Shown one piece after another: positions 1 to 8,510 of a stretch of 64,000 nucleotides of DNA; within the stretch, counting starts at the first letter, position 1; each line of letters begins with the position of its first letter. The stretch spans positions 111,022-175,021 of the forward strand of contig NZ_CP066363.1 in assembly GCF_030323865.1 (NCBI RefSeq), read 5' to 3'. The notes beneath the pieces were generated by a model. The model saw only the letters and a program-made list of their open reading frames with translations. It did no database searches and was not told where the DNA came from. The translations under genes and the position numbers were made by a program. This DNA is from Pseudarthrobacter defluvii. Lineage in GTDB: Bacteria > Actinomycetota > Actinomycetes > Actinomycetales > Micrococcaceae.

Positions 1-1482
1 CTTCAGGTGCTTGGGCAGGACCAGCCCCAGCGGCAGGGACGCGGCGAAAGCGGAATCCTGTGAGCCGTAGGCCCGGCGCAGCAACAGACGTGCTGACGGG
101 CCAAGGTTGCCCTCCACCACGGCCACGGCGTCCTCAAGGTCATGGGAGGACAGGACGGTGGCGGTGACGACCATGCCGAAGTTGACCAGCCCGGCGCCTT
201 TGGCTTCCTCGGCTGCGGTGGCCTGCGCCGCGCGGGCATCGACCAGGGCGCGGGCGGTGGGCCGGTTGGTCGAGGAGGCCCGGGTCAGGGCGCTGGTCTG
301 GTCCGACTCCACGATGGCAGCCGCGCGGCCGGCTTCGATCGGCCGGTACAGCAGCGTGACGCGTTTGCGGGCGATCTCCCCGTGCGGGGCGACCAAGCGG
401 CCCAGGGCTGATGCGAGGATGTGGCCGCGGGGTGCGCCGGTCATCGTCCAGGACACGGAGTGTCCGGAATCGTGGCGGTAGCCGTCCCAGTCGGCTTGGT
501 GGGCCGACGGTCCGACCTCGCTCCAGTCCAGGTCAACGGGTGTGCCTTGGTAGTGGGCTTCGTCAATGAGCCGGGCCGCTGCCGGGTCGTAGGCGACCCG
601 GACGACCTCGCACAGTTCCTGGGCGTTCAACGGGGCGCACGCACCGGCGCCGGTGGATTCCAGCCGCTCGGTCAGGCTGGGCAGCCGGGAGGCGAGATCC
701 CGTGCGATCTCGTCGGGGGTGCGCCGCTTGCCGCCGGCCCGGGCGGCGGCACTGAACGTTAGTGCGACCCAGGCCCGGATCGTGGCCGATCCCTGTGGGT
801 AGGTGGCCAGGGCTTCCCGGAGCATGGCTTTGGCGATGTCTGGGGCGTCGTCGTGGATGTTCGATTCGACTTCCCGGCGCAGCCGTGCCCCGGAGTCGGG
901 TGCGGTTTCGACCGTGACCGATGCGGCTACGACGGCCGGTTCATTCGACAGCGACGCCAGCCAGCCGCCCCAGTTCGCCACCCAGGCATCAATCTGCTCG
1001 GAGTCGACCAGGGACGCCCCGTCGGGTTGGGTGCCGAAGACCACGGTGTAGTGGGCGGTGGAGGGAAGGTGAATCAGCGCGAAGGGGCGGCCGTAGGAGT
1101 CGATGAACTCATACAGCTTGGAACCGGCGGAGATGCCCGGCAGCTGGAATTCACCCCACGGCGTCAGACCTAACGGGCCGGAGCGGTAAATGTTGGCCTT
1201 CCTGCGCCGCGCCGAACGAAACGCGAGCCGGGCGAAGACCCGTTCCCCTGCGGACTTGTTGTGCTTGTCGGTCACCGAGACGACGGACAGGAGCACCCCG
1301 AGGATGAGCAGCGAGACCAGGCCTGGGAACCAGCCGCCCACGAAGAGGCAGATCACCGTGATGATCAGGCCAACGAAAAGTCCTGCTGTGGCCAGCCCGC
1401 CAAGGGTGCCGATGCCAGCCTTCCGCGGCCGCCGCCAGTTGCCGTAGGTTGGTTCCCTGTAGGTGTTCTCGATAGCTGCCAT
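1..1482 (-). CDS. SCO6880-family type IV secretion protein, C-terminus outside window
   Basis: This frame is open from an ATG at 1482 to the left edge, so about 494 residues are visible and the C-terminus is missing. Residues 25-65 form two closely spaced hydrophobic segments, as in PrgI/SCO6880-type inner-membrane components of actinobacterial conjugation systems. A long soluble region follows, with motifs such as RSGPLGLTPWGEFQLPG and many Ala/Glu-rich helices. The start lies 1 nt after the stop of the TrbL-like gene, so the two are translationally coupled in one operon. The family assignment comes from remembered resemblance and gene order. The protein probably belongs to the membrane channel, and a VirB4-type ATPase would be expected further left. 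Confidence 0.75.
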   Translation of the reverse strand, partial: MAAIENTYREPTYGNWRRPRKAGIGTLGGLATAGLFVGLIITVICLFVGGWFPGLVSLLILGVLLSVVSVTDKHNKSAGERVFARLAFRSARRRKANIYRSGPLGLTPWGEFQLPGISAGSKLYEFIDSYGRPFALIHLPSTAHYTVVFGTQPDGASLVDSEQIDAWVANWGGWLASLSNEPAVVAASVTVETAPDSGARLRREVESNIHDDAPDIAKAMLREALATYPQGSATIRAWVALTFSAAARAGGKRRTPDEIARDLASRLPSLTERLESTGAGACAPLNAQELCEVVRVAYDPAAARLIDEAHYQGTPVDLDWSEVGPSAHQADWDGYRHDSGHSVSWTMTGAPRGHILASALGRLVAPHGEIARKRVTLLYRPIEAGRAAAIVESDQTSALTRASSTNRPTARALVDARAAQATAAEEAKGAGLVNFGMVVTATVLSSHDLEDAVAVVEGNLGPSARLLLRRAYGSQDSAFAASLPLGLVLPKHLK

Positions 1483-1483
1483 G

Positions 1484-2824
1484 TCAGGCACCCCCCGTGG
1501 ATTCTTCGCTCATGTCTTTGATCGCCCCGGAAGCGGCCTGGCCTGCTTCGACGCCTTTCTGTGCGGCCAGTACAGCAACACCACCAGCGCCCGCAGCTGC
1601 TGCTGCCCCGCCCGCGGCCGCGGCACCGCTGCCGGACGCCGCACTGCCGGCGCCAGTAGATGCTGCTGGGCCGGTCCCGGGTTGGGCACCCGTCGCTCCC
1701 GAACCGCGTGTGCCGTTCTTCCCGGCGGTGCCGGAGCTTCCCGCTGTTCCCTGGTTCCCAGTCCCGGAGGGGCCCTGCGACCCGGGGTTGTGGCTGGATG
1801 TGCTGTGGGTTGCCGCCCCGCTGGTGGACGGGCCGCCCCCTCGTCCGGCGCTGCCCATGCTGATGGCGCCGGAAGCCAGTGCGCCGACAGTTCCCGCAGC
1901 CAAACCTCCCCCGCCACCGGTGACCGCACCCACCATCGGGGTGACGAAGCGCATGAGGGCGGGCATCGCGAACAACGCGATCACCATCAGGGCCAGGCCC
2001 GTGACCGTTGTCAGGAGCGCGGAGCCGAAATCCTTGCCGTCGCCAACGTTTCCGAAGATCTTGCTGCCGCTGAGTTGGAAGGCTGTGGCGTAGATGATGG
2101 CGGCGGCGGGCTTGTAGAGGATGAAGGCGATCAGCCAGGCCGTGCACTTCTGGAACCAGCCCCTGCCGGCCTCGGTGTTCGTAAAAGCTGCGGCCGTGGG
2201 AAAGATCCCCGTCAAAATGACCAGCAGGCCGCCACGGACGATCATGAGGACGATCTGCATGACGGAGGCAAGAATCGCGATCAGTCCCAGAAGGATGATC
2301 ATGATCGCCCCGATCGGGCTGGTCGCCGACAGCGCCAGCATGGCCGTGATGTTGTCGTTGAAGGAGGTCCCGTTCGTGGAGTTCTTGATGATCCATGCAG
2401 AGAACTGATCAGCCGCGACCGTCAAAAGACCCACAGCTGCTACACCGGCGCCGGAGACGACGATCAGGGTCCCGAGTGAACGCGCCAGATCCCGCAAGGG
2501 TGCACCCCTGCGCTCGATCACCATCTTGGCCGCGCCCACGAGGACAGACAGCACAGCCAAGGACGCCGTCCAAAAGTAGAGACTGTTCTGCAGGAACAAC
2601 ACCGGATCACTCGCGGTGGGCCCACCCGGTGCCGAGGTGATGGCGGGAGTGCCCACATTCACCCAAAACGTTCCCAGCGTTTTGACGACATTTCCGACCG
2701 CATCCGCAATCGCGTCTGCCATTTCTTTGACCGCGTCGTTCGCGCGATCGGTCACAAAGTCCCCAGCCTGGCACCCAAAGTTCCACCAGTCACAGGGGTT
2801 TCCGTTCTGGTCCATGGGTTGCAA
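1484..2824 (-). CDS. TrbL/VirB6-like conjugal transfer membrane protein
   Basis: The 446-residue product starts with a short Cys-containing stretch (CDWWNFGC). It then has about seven hydrophobic segments between residues 65 and 300, and a low-complexity Gly/Ala/Ser/Pro-rich C-terminal tail of about 150 residues. This is the architecture of TrbL/VirB6 polytopic channel proteins that pair with SCO6880-type proteins in actinobacterial conjugative elements. It sits between the membrane-anchored protein gene (1-nt gap upstream) and the SCO6880-like gene (1-nt gap downstream), so the operon is tightly coupled. The unstructured tail probably faces the outside or cytoplasm. Orientation cannot be settled from sequence. 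Confidence 0.75.
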   Translation of the reverse strand: MQPMDQNGNPCDWWNFGCQAGDFVTDRANDAVKEMADAIADAVGNVVKTLGTFWVNVGTPAITSAPGGPTASDPVLFLQNSLYFWTASLAVLSVLVGAAKMVIERRGAPLRDLARSLGTLIVVSGAGVAAVGLLTVAADQFSAWIIKNSTNGTSFNDNITAMLALSATSPIGAIMIILLGLIAILASVMQIVLMIVRGGLLVILTGIFPTAAAFTNTEAGRGWFQKCTAWLIAFILYKPAAAIIYATAFQLSGSKIFGNVGDGKDFGSALLTTVTGLALMVIALFAMPALMRFVTPMVGAVTGGGGGLAAGTVGALASGAISMGSAGRGGGPSTSGAATHSTSSHNPGSQGPSGTGNQGTAGSSGTAGKNGTRGSGATGAQPGTGPAASTGAGSAASGSGAAAAGGAAAAAGAGGVAVLAAQKGVEAGQAASGAIKDMSEESTGGA

Positions 2825-2825
2825 G

Positions 2826-3554
2826 TTAGACGCCTTCCCAGGGAATGAATCCGCTCAAGTTCGTCAACTGCTTTCCTTCGGGCTGACCGGAAGCAGGAGG
2901 AACGGCCTTCCAGTCTCCGCCGGACCATTGAAGAACTACGGGCAATGAGCCATAGGTTCCATTCGAAACCTTGAAGCCGTACTCAATCACGGCACGGTCC
3001 CCGCTGTAGTCCGTGAGCTTGAACCCCGCCAGTTGGAAGGAAGGACTTCCAGAGTTTCCAGTGGCGGCAGATGAGCTCAGCATCTTGTCGCGCTCCGGTC
3101 CGTCCACAGTTAGGTACTGGAGTACTAAGTCATTTCGTCCCGAACTGGCGAGAATCACCACATTTGCCCCGGCATATAGTGCCCCGGTGGGTGAGTGTGC
3201 GAAGCAGGAGCGGAGGCCGTTGGATTCGGTCTTGCCGGGCCCGAACTGTGCAGGAGATGTGGGTGCGGCGATTTTGCCGACCAATTCCCACTTGGTGTCG
3301 GCGGGTGTGGTTGCGGGTTTGGCCTGGTCGCCGGAGGGCAGGCCGCAGACGCTGGCGTCTGCCGCTGCGCTGGGCTGGGTGCCGGCAGTGGCGGTTCCGG
3401 CGTTGTTTGGTTCGGCTGTCGGGGTTCCTCCTCCTTTGGGGAGCAGGGCCAGGATGATCCCAAGCGCGACTATGATCGCCACGACAACGGCCGAGATGAT
3501 GAACTTAGGTTTGGTCAGCGGGTTCTGGTCTTCGTTCACGGTCGGTTCAGTCAT
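2826..3554 (-). CDS. Single-pass membrane protein of the T4SS operon, function unknown
   Basis: The product has 242 residues. A cytoplasmic N-terminus of about 17 residues is followed by one hydrophobic segment (residues 18-38), a Thr/Ala/Pro-rich linker and a soluble domain of about 160 residues containing several Trp and a conserved-looking Cys pair (CGLPSGD, SCFAHS). This looks like a membrane-anchored periplasm-side component, comparable in placement to VirB8-like proteins of Gram-positive T4SS. I do not recognise the family firmly. It is encoded 12 nt after the pilin-like gene and 1 nt before the TrbL-like gene, which supports a role in the same transfer apparatus. Confidence 0.7.
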   Translation of the reverse strand: MTEPTVNEDQNPLTKPKFIISAVVVAIIVALGIILALLPKGGGTPTAEPNNAGTATAGTQPSAAADASVCGLPSGDQAKPATTPADTKWELVGKIAAPTSPAQFGPGKTESNGLRSCFAHSPTGALYAGANVVILASSGRNDLVLQYLTVDGPERDKMLSSSAATGNSGSPSFQLAGFKLTDYSGDRAVIEYGFKVSNGTYGSLPVVLQWSGGDWKAVPPASGQPEGKQLTNLSGFIPWEGV

Positions 3555-3566
3555 GGCTTCCGTTCC

Positions 3567-3854
3567 TTAGACCAGGGCGCCTACGACACCGCCGGCGGAG
3601 GCTGCCAGGATGCAGCCGCCCAAGACCCATGCCAGGCGGCCGGCGTGCTCGCCGCCTTCGCCGCGTCGGTTGTTGATCATCATCGTGCCGGCTGTGATGA
3701 GGATGCCGGCGACGGCCAGGCCGAAGACGATCCAGGCGATCCATTTGAGGATCGTGAGAAGGCCTTCAGAGCCGGGAGGGGCCTCGCCCGTGCCCGGGTT
3801 GGGTATCTCGGTGATGGCAAGGCTTGACCATTCCATGGCTTTGGAGAACAACAT
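3567..3854 (-). CDS. Small two-helix membrane protein, VirB2/TrbC pilin-like
   Basis: The product has 95 residues with a short polar N-terminus and two hydrophobic helices (about residues 34-58 and 75-95). A charged loop NNRRGEGGEHAGR separates them. This hairpin topology and size match VirB2/TrbC-type pilin or small channel subunits of type IV secretion systems. The first hydrophobic stretch might act as a signal sequence, but no clear cleavage site is visible. It lies between the P-loop gene and the single-pass protein gene in the leftward operon. Assignment rests on size, topology and context rather than on a diagnostic motif. Confidence 0.65.
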   Translation of the reverse strand: MLFSKAMEWSSLAITEIPNPGTGEAPPGSEGLLTILKWIAWIVFGLAVAGILITAGTMMINNRRGEGGEHAGRLAWVLGGCILAASAGGVVGALV

Positions 3855-3868
3855 ATGGTTTCTTCTTT

Positions 3869-4486
3869 CTACTTGGCAGGGTGTCCGGCAGCGGCAGTTA
3901 CGGCAAGGCGCACCTGCTCAAGGACGGTGCGGGCTTCTTTGGGAAGTTCTTCAGGGGCAACGTCGTGGCCGTAGCGCCATGGGTCGACCCAGGGAAAATG
4001 CCAAACGTGGGGCACTCCCCCGCCGACGACGCGGGAGAAGTCGCGGATTTCTTTGGGGAACCTTCCGGGCGCGTCGGCCATGACCACGAGGCCGGCGACC
4101 TGGATCCCGGGAAGGGACCGTGATGCCCATTCAGTTGCCGCCAACCGTGCTGCACGCAGGCCAGGGATGTTGGAACGGGCAACCAGCACAACGACGGAAC
4201 CGGTTGCTGTGACAGGCCAGTGATGCCCGGCTGCCTTGGTGTTCTTGTCGAGCCGTGCCAGCGAGGTCTCACCGGCGCCGCCGTGGACGCCAAGCCACCA
4301 AAACGCGGGTTCCTTGCCGGAGACGTCCCGGCGGGGAAGCCGGTCGGCGTGGTCCGGCTGCGGCACGCTCATCTGTGGCCTGGTCGCTCCCGTTGGGAGG
4401 AGTGGCGGTTCTTCCGGGAGTACTGGGGTGGGTTCGTCGATAGTGTCTGTGCCGAGCGTCACCCAGCGATTCTTTGAGACCGGCAT
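3869..4486 (-). CDS. P-loop-like (VirC1/ParA-fold) protein at head of T4SS operon
   Basis: I chose the ATG at 4486 because a strong ribosome-binding site (AGGGGAAG) precedes it; a longer frame starts at 4537 without one. The product is about 205 residues. A degenerate nucleotide-binding motif, GVHGGAGETSL, replaces the usual GGxGKT/S: Lys is absent and Glu is present. It is followed by beta strands typical of ParA/MinD folds (SVVVLVARS, VAGLVVMADAP). It resembles the DUF6668-type proteins found next to SCO6880 genes in actinobacterial plasmids. The lost P-loop lysine suggests binding without ATP hydrolysis. It is first gene of the leftward transfer operon. Confidence 0.65.
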   Translation of the reverse strand: MPVSKNRWVTLGTDTIDEPTPVLPEEPPLLPTGATRPQMSVPQPDHADRLPRRDVSGKEPAFWWLGVHGGAGETSLARLDKNTKAAGHHWPVTATGSVVVLVARSNIPGLRAARLAATEWASRSLPGIQVAGLVVMADAPGRFPKEIRDFSRVVGGGVPHVWHFPWVDPWRYGHDVAPEELPKEARTVLEQVRLAVTAAAGHPAK

Positions 4487-4611
4487 TTCACTTCCCCTAG
4501 TAATGTCCGCAAAGATCGTATCGGTACCATCCGACACGAAAGGCCAAAAGTGACCCCGAACAACAGCTTTAATACCTTTCAGTCACTCCCAGTACATCAC
4601 AGTACCGATTT
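4487..4611. promoter_or_regulatory. Divergent promoter region between the two T4SS operons
   Basis: This 125-bp AT-richer spacer separates the leftward operon from the rightward one. It holds two AGTAC repeats exactly 10 bp apart (4591-4595 and 4601-4605), each containing the self-complementary core GTAC. A further GGTACC occurs near 4522. These are plausible half-sites for the adjacent HTH protein, but no promoter hexamers are unambiguous. Confidence 0.4.
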
Positions 4612-4902
4612 ATGGTCTACGATGGCTTCATGCGGTGGGACGGACTGAGCGTGGACCCGAAGTACCTAGAAGCTCTTTTCGCCAAGTACCCGGAGCGTCT
4701 GACGCCCCAGGACCTCGAAGAGATCTTCGGGCTCTCCCGAAACACCGTCTACCGCTGGCTCCAAACCGGAGTGATTCCTGCTTACCAAGTCGAGAAGACA
4801 TGGTTGATCGCCAGAGATCAAGTCAAAGACTGGGTCTGGGAAAACAGGAACACCCTGCGGAAGGGCCAGACGCCCGGGGAGACTCAGGAAAACCAGCAGT
4901 AG
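4612..4902 (+). CDS. Helix-turn-helix (excisionase/MerR-like) DNA-binding protein
   Basis: The product has 96 residues, or about 90 if translation starts at the Met at 4630. Its core, LTPQDLEEIFGLSRNTVYRWLQTGVIP followed by the beta-hairpin AYQVEKTWLIARDQVKDWV, is the winged HTH of the excisionase/MerR-type helix-turn-helix 17 family. Such proteins act as small repressors or recombination directionality factors. No ribosome-binding site is visible, so the message may be leaderless. Its position at the divergent junction, next to paired AGTAC repeats, suggests that it controls the transfer operons. That regulatory role is an inference. Confidence 0.7.
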   Translation: MVYDGFMRWDGLSVDPKYLEALFAKYPERLTPQDLEEIFGLSRNTVYRWLQTGVIPAYQVEKTWLIARDQVKDWVWENRNTLRKGQTPGETQENQQ

Positions 4903-4935
4903 CGCGAAGTAGCCGAGCAGATGTGAGGGGGACAC

Positions 4936-6018
4936 ATGCAGTCACGAACGAGCGCGCCTGCGCTGGTTGCCGGTGCCGTCCTTGCACCCATCGGACTCGT
5001 GCTGTCCATCATCCTGTTCGGCGGCGGGTCCCAGGCCGCGGCTGATGTGTGCTCACCCACCGGGCCCGGCATCAGCGCTGACGCTGACCGGCTGCCCAAA
5101 GTAGCCATCGGCGGCTACGAGGGAGAGCAACTGAAGAACGCCGCCCTGGTCATCAACGCCGGCAAATCCCTCGGCCTGTCCGTCCGCGGGCAGACGATCG
5201 GTGTCATGACGGCCATGGGCGAGTCTGGGCTGCGCGTCCTGGACCACGGCGATGGGCCTGGGCCCGATTCCCGGGGCCTGTTCCAGCAGCGCGACAACGG
5301 CGCCTGGGGCACCTACCAGGACCGCATGAACCCCACCGCGTCCGCCACAAACTTCTTCAAGGCCCTGAAGAACATCAGCGGCTGGGAACAGTTAGAACCC
5401 ACCACGGCCGCCCACCGGGTCCAGCGCAACGCCGACCCGTTCCACTACCAGACCTATTGGGCCGAGGCCGTCGAGGTCGTGGCCGCCCTGGGGGACGTCA
5501 CCGTCACGGACGTCGGGGGTACTAGCTCCTGCGGCATCCCGGGTGAATCCGGCACAGGCGATGATCTGCCCTGGCGCACCGCCAAGATCTACGAGGCCTC
5601 ACCGTTGGGGATGTTCAACCGCGAATGCGTTGACTTCGCCCTCTGGCGCGTCAACCAGCAACTCGGAAGCACCACCGCCCCCTACAAGGTCCTGAACGGC
5701 ACCTTCCGGCCCGACGGCGCCCTCCTCGGCTCGGCCCTGACGTGGAAGGACGGCTGGAACGCCAAAGGCTGGCCCACCGGCAACACGCCACGTGTCGGGG
5801 CGGTGGTCTGGTACTCCCCCGGCACCGGAGGCGCCGACGGAAAATACGGCCACGTCGCCATCGTCAAAGCCGTCAACGGTGACGGCAGCTTCCTCGAAGA
5901 GGGCTACAACGGCAACCCCGCCCCGAACGACCACACCTACTACACCCGCACCGTACCGAACGGCACACCGAGTGCCTTTCTCTACCTGCCCGGCAGCGAC
6001 TCACCGGAGGAACCATGA
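4936..6018 (+). CDS. CHAP-domain cell-wall hydrolase of the conjugation system (VirB1-like)
   Basis: The 360-residue product has an N-terminal membrane anchor or signal segment (residues 9-30). A lysozyme-like region follows, with GESGLR near 95 and SRGLFQQR near 114, typical of transglycosylase-like domains. The C-terminal CHAP domain carries the catalytic Cys231 (RECVDFAL) and His306 (YGHVAIV). It should locally open peptidoglycan so that the transfer channel can assemble, acting outside the membrane. A good ribosome-binding site (GAGGGGGA) precedes the ATG. Its end overlaps the lipoprotein gene by 4 nt. The dual catalytic layout is the usual one for Gram-positive T4SS hydrolases. Confidence 0.85.
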   Translation: MQSRTSAPALVAGAVLAPIGLVLSIILFGGGSQAAADVCSPTGPGISADADRLPKVAIGGYEGEQLKNAALVINAGKSLGLSVRGQTIGVMTAMGESGLRVLDHGDGPGPDSRGLFQQRDNGAWGTYQDRMNPTASATNFFKALKNISGWEQLEPTTAAHRVQRNADPFHYQTYWAEAVEVVAALGDVTVTDVGGTSSCGIPGESGTGDDLPWRTAKIYEASPLGMFNRECVDFALWRVNQQLGSTTAPYKVLNGTFRPDGALLGSALTWKDGWNAKGWPTGNTPRVGAVVWYSPGTGGADGKYGHVAIVKAVNGDGSFLEEGYNGNPAPNDHTYYTRTVPNGTPSAFLYLPGSDSPEEP

Positions 6019-6530
6019 AACGCACCCTGACCGCCCTCACGGCCCTGCTCCTGTGCAGCGCGTGCGCACCGGCAGCCAGCACCACGCCCGCCGAACCCGC
6101 ACCCGCCACCTCCACCACCGCCCCTGCCACCCTCAGCGCAGGCGGCAAACCGCAGGCGCCCGGGGGCACCGCCCCCGCCACCCTCGGCATTACCTGGGAC
6201 GAAGCAAGCAAAACAGCCGCAGTGGACACCGCGACCAAAGCCATAACGCTCTACGCCCGGCCCACCATCACGGACAAGGAATGGATCCAGGACCTCGGCC
6301 AGGTCCTCACCGCCCAAGCCACCGCCGACTACCAATACGTTGACCCCGCCAACATCCCGGCTACCAAGATCACCGGCCCTGGCCAACTGAAGATCGATGA
6401 GAGCAACGGCTTCGGCTGCCACGTCGTGTTCCCCACCGATGCCGGCGACTACGACGTGCAGCTCCTCCGCAGCGCCGCCGATAAACCCTGGCAGGTCAAC
6501 CGCTTCACACCCCCGAACGGCACAAAGTAA
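6015..6530 (+). CDS. Lipoprotein of the T4SS operon, function unknown
   Basis: The 171-residue product has a signal peptide ending in LLLCSAC, giving a probable lipid-modified Cys near residue 17 (lipobox-like, though -3 is Cys rather than Leu). A Pro/Ala/Thr-rich spacer follows, then a compact domain of about 110 residues with WMDP-free, mixed alpha/beta character. I do not recognise the family. The ATG overlaps the stop of the CHAP hydrolase gene, and the ATPase gene follows after 9 nt, so it belongs to the rightward transfer operon. Comparable small lipoproteins accompany wall hydrolases in Gram-positive T4SS loci and may help anchor the complex. Confidence 0.7.
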   Translation: MKRTLTALTALLLCSACAPAASTTPAEPAPATSTTAPATLSAGGKPQAPGGTAPATLGITWDEASKTAAVDTATKAITLYARPTITDKEWIQDLGQVLTAQATADYQYVDPANIPATKITGPGQLKIDESNGFGCHVVFPTDAGDYDVQLLRSAADKPWQVNRFTPPNGTK

Positions 6531-6539
6531 GGACAGAAG

Positions 6540-7997
6540 ATGGAAACCCAAGCACTCGACTTCCCCAAAATCAACGCCGTTCTCCGCACCAACGGCACCG
6601 GCGAAGTCACCATCAACGGAACCTCCCACCCGATCGAAGCCGCCGACGAAGCCGCCGTCCTGAACGATGCGCTGCGCCTCATCACCGAAACTGCCGCCCA
6701 GCTCGGCCGCCCCGTCCGCGTCAACACCACCGACCCTGACGGCCAAGGCCTCATCATCGTCTCCCCCGAAGGCGTCGTCAGCGAAGCCACCCCGACCAAG
6801 CCCACCCCAAAGCGGGAAAAAGACACCCTGCCCGTGACCGCCGCCCCTTCGCCCGGAACGGCCAAAGCCACGACCCCAGCCGCACTAGCTCCCACACCAG
6901 CGTCGGTTCCCGATGCCTCTGCGGCCCAAGAAGCGCCGGCACACGCTGCCGACGCCGCGCCGGTGACCTTTGGTGCAGCCGTCACGACCGCGCCCACCCA
7001 GGAGCCCGCTGTGGCCTCAAAAGCAGCCACGGAGCCTGCTGCCCGGCGCAGCCTCAAAGACACCTCCTTCCTTGTCAGTGCGCCCGTGCTGCAACCCGCC
7101 ACGCGCGGCTGGCGCGGTGCCCTCAGCCGCCTCGGCTTCCGCATGGACCCTTCCCCTGAGGAGCTGGCCGAACGCGAAGACATCCGCACCGTGAGTCAGC
7201 ACTGGCCCGGCCCCCGCACCGTGGCCGTCGTCAACCGCAAGGGTGGAGCGAATAAGACCCCCACCGTCGTCATGCTCAGCGCGATCCTGGCCCGCTACAG
7301 CGGCGCGGCGACCGTCGCTTGGGACAACAATGAATCCCAAGGCACGCTCGGCTGGCGCACCGAAAAGGGCGGCCACGACAACAGTGTCCTGGACCTCATC
7401 GACTCATCCCAGGCACTGCTCTCCCCCGGCGCCCAGGCAGCCGAGATCGCCCGTTTCGTCCACCACCAGACCGCGGACAAGTTCGACGTCCTGCGCTCAG
7501 ACGAAAACGACGAAGGCGACCACGAAGTGACCGCCGAAGAAGTGGATATCGCCCATCAGGTACTGACCCGCTACTACCGGCTCATCGTCATGGACTCCGG
7601 CAACACCGCCCGCGCCGCGAACTGGCGCCGCATGATCCACCACACCAACCAGCTCGTCGTCCCGGTGACAGCCATCGAAGACCGTGCCGAAGCCGCCCGC
7701 CTGACCCTCCAAACCCTCGAATCCCGTGGTGGCCACGATGCTGAACTGGCCCGCAACGCCGTCGTCATCGTCTCCGAGTCCACGGACGCCAAACGAAGCA
7801 TGAGCGGCGACGCACTCAAACGCGCCAAAGACGAAGCACAAAGGATCGCGGAAGCGTTCAGCCCGCACGTACGGGCCGTGGTCCGCATCCCCTACGACCC
7901 CGCCCTGGTAAACGGCCCCATCCGCTACGACGCCCTGCAACCAGCCACCCAACGCGCATGGCTCGCCGCAGCCGCCGCCGTCGCAAAAGGCTTCTAG
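6540..7997 (+). CDS. ParA/MinD-family ATPase with N-terminal extension, T4SS-associated
   Basis: The product has 485 residues. The first 90 residues are a small globular region. An Ala/Pro/Thr-rich linker runs to about 180, and a ParA/MinD-type P-loop domain completes the protein. The deviant Walker A reads NRKGGANKTPT (residues 232-242): both Lys are kept, but Asn replaces the Gly before the second Lys. The motif LIVMDSGNTARA corresponds to Walker B, although the family's Asp-Thr-Pro has become Asp-Ser-Gly. The layout recalls actinobacterial secretion-linked MinD-like proteins. A clear ribosome-binding site (AAGGACAG) precedes the start. It is the last gene of the rightward operon and may position or power the transfer complex. 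Its substrate is unknown. Confidence 0.75.
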   Translation: METQALDFPKINAVLRTNGTGEVTINGTSHPIEAADEAAVLNDALRLITETAAQLGRPVRVNTTDPDGQGLIIVSPEGVVSEATPTKPTPKREKDTLPVTAAPSPGTAKATTPAALAPTPASVPDASAAQEAPAHAADAAPVTFGAAVTTAPTQEPAVASKAATEPAARRSLKDTSFLVSAPVLQPATRGWRGALSRLGFRMDPSPEELAEREDIRTVSQHWPGPRTVAVVNRKGGANKTPTVVMLSAILARYSGAATVAWDNNESQGTLGWRTEKGGHDNSVLDLIDSSQALLSPGAQAAEIARFVHHQTADKFDVLRSDENDEGDHEVTAEEVDIAHQVLTRYYRLIVMDSGNTARAANWRRMIHHTNQLVVPVTAIEDRAEAARLTLQTLESRGGHDAELARNAVVIVSESTDAKRSMSGDALKRAKDEAQRIAEAFSPHVRAVVRIPYDPALVNGPIRYDALQPATQRAWLAAAAAVAKGF

Positions 7998-8218
7998 AAG
8001 AGATGGAACCGGCACGCCGCGCTTCAGAAGGACGCAAAGAGTGTCACGTCACAAAGACGACACGCTCCCGTTTTCTGAAAACAAATCCCCAGAGGGCTGT
8101 TGAGCCGGTGGTAGTTTCGGAGCAACCGCAAAGGGTCATCCTGTAACTCTGCGGGGCGGGCACCACAACGATGAAGCTGTAGCCGCTTAGGCGGCTACAA
8201 AATCAAAGGACACAGCAA
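7998..8218. other. Intergenic spacer between transfer and replication regions
   Basis: No convincing gene is seen. The only open frame here (62 codons, highly basic) overlaps the ATPase gene end and lacks a ribosome-binding site. The spacer ends with a strong hairpin and the ribosome-binding site of the next gene. Confidence 0.5.
8179..8198 (+). terminator. Perfect 8-bp hairpin upstream of small RHH-like gene
   Basis: GTAGCCGC and GCGGCTAC flank a 4-nt TTAG loop. The hairpin is followed by AAAATC rather than a T-run, and it ends 20 nt before the next ATG. It may terminate the transfer operon weakly, act in the 5' leader of the next gene, or terminate leftward transcription, since the opposite strand reads GATTTT before the stem. 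Confidence 0.45.
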
Positions 8219-8455
8219 ATGACGGCAGTAGCAGTAAATCGAGGCGGCGGGCGTCCCAGCAAGGGGCTGCGTAAGTTCATTGGTTTTCGCTCACCCGAAC
8301 CTACCGCTGACGGTATCGCCAAAGTGGCAGCGCACAAGGGCTTGACCGTTACTGAATACCTTCTGTCCGTCGTCGAGCCGCGACTCAAAGAAGACCTAGC
8401 CGCACTTGACCAGGACGACTACCAGCAGGAGCTGCCCATTCGCATCGCCTCATAA
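8219..8455 (+). CDS. Small RHH-like plasmid protein (possible copy-control or mobilisation factor)
   Basis: The product has 78 residues. A GRPSKG motif (residues 11-16) is followed by a short strand and two helices (FRSPEPTADGIAKVAAHKG, LTVTEYLLSVVEPRL). This pattern is seen in plasmid-borne ribbon-helix-helix DNA-binding proteins. A ribosome-binding site (AAAGGA) lies 9 nt upstream. The gene stands alone between a leader hairpin and a terminator, directly upstream of rep. That context would suit a copy-number or rep regulator, but no function can be assigned from motif alone. Confidence 0.6.
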   Translation: MTAVAVNRGGGRPSKGLRKFIGFRSPEPTADGIAKVAAHKGLTVTEYLLSVVEPRLKEDLAALDQDDYQQELPIRIAS

Positions 8456-8461
8456 AACAAA

Positions 8462-8486
8462 GAAGGCCCGCACTAGACGGGCCTTC
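8462..8486 (+). terminator. Rho-independent-like terminator
   Basis: A 9-bp stem (GAAGGCCCG / CGGGCCTTC) with a 7-nt loop follows the stop codon of the small RHH-like gene after 6 nt. The T-tract is absent, as is common in high-GC actinobacteria. Confidence 0.7.
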
Positions 8487-8510
8487 GAAGCTTGAGACTC
8501 ACCATCTGGA

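Noticed and set aside
107..1521. Several rightward open frames of 60-125 codons
   Set aside because: They are shadows of the leftward SCO6880-like gene, which is open through the left edge and has clear membrane segments.
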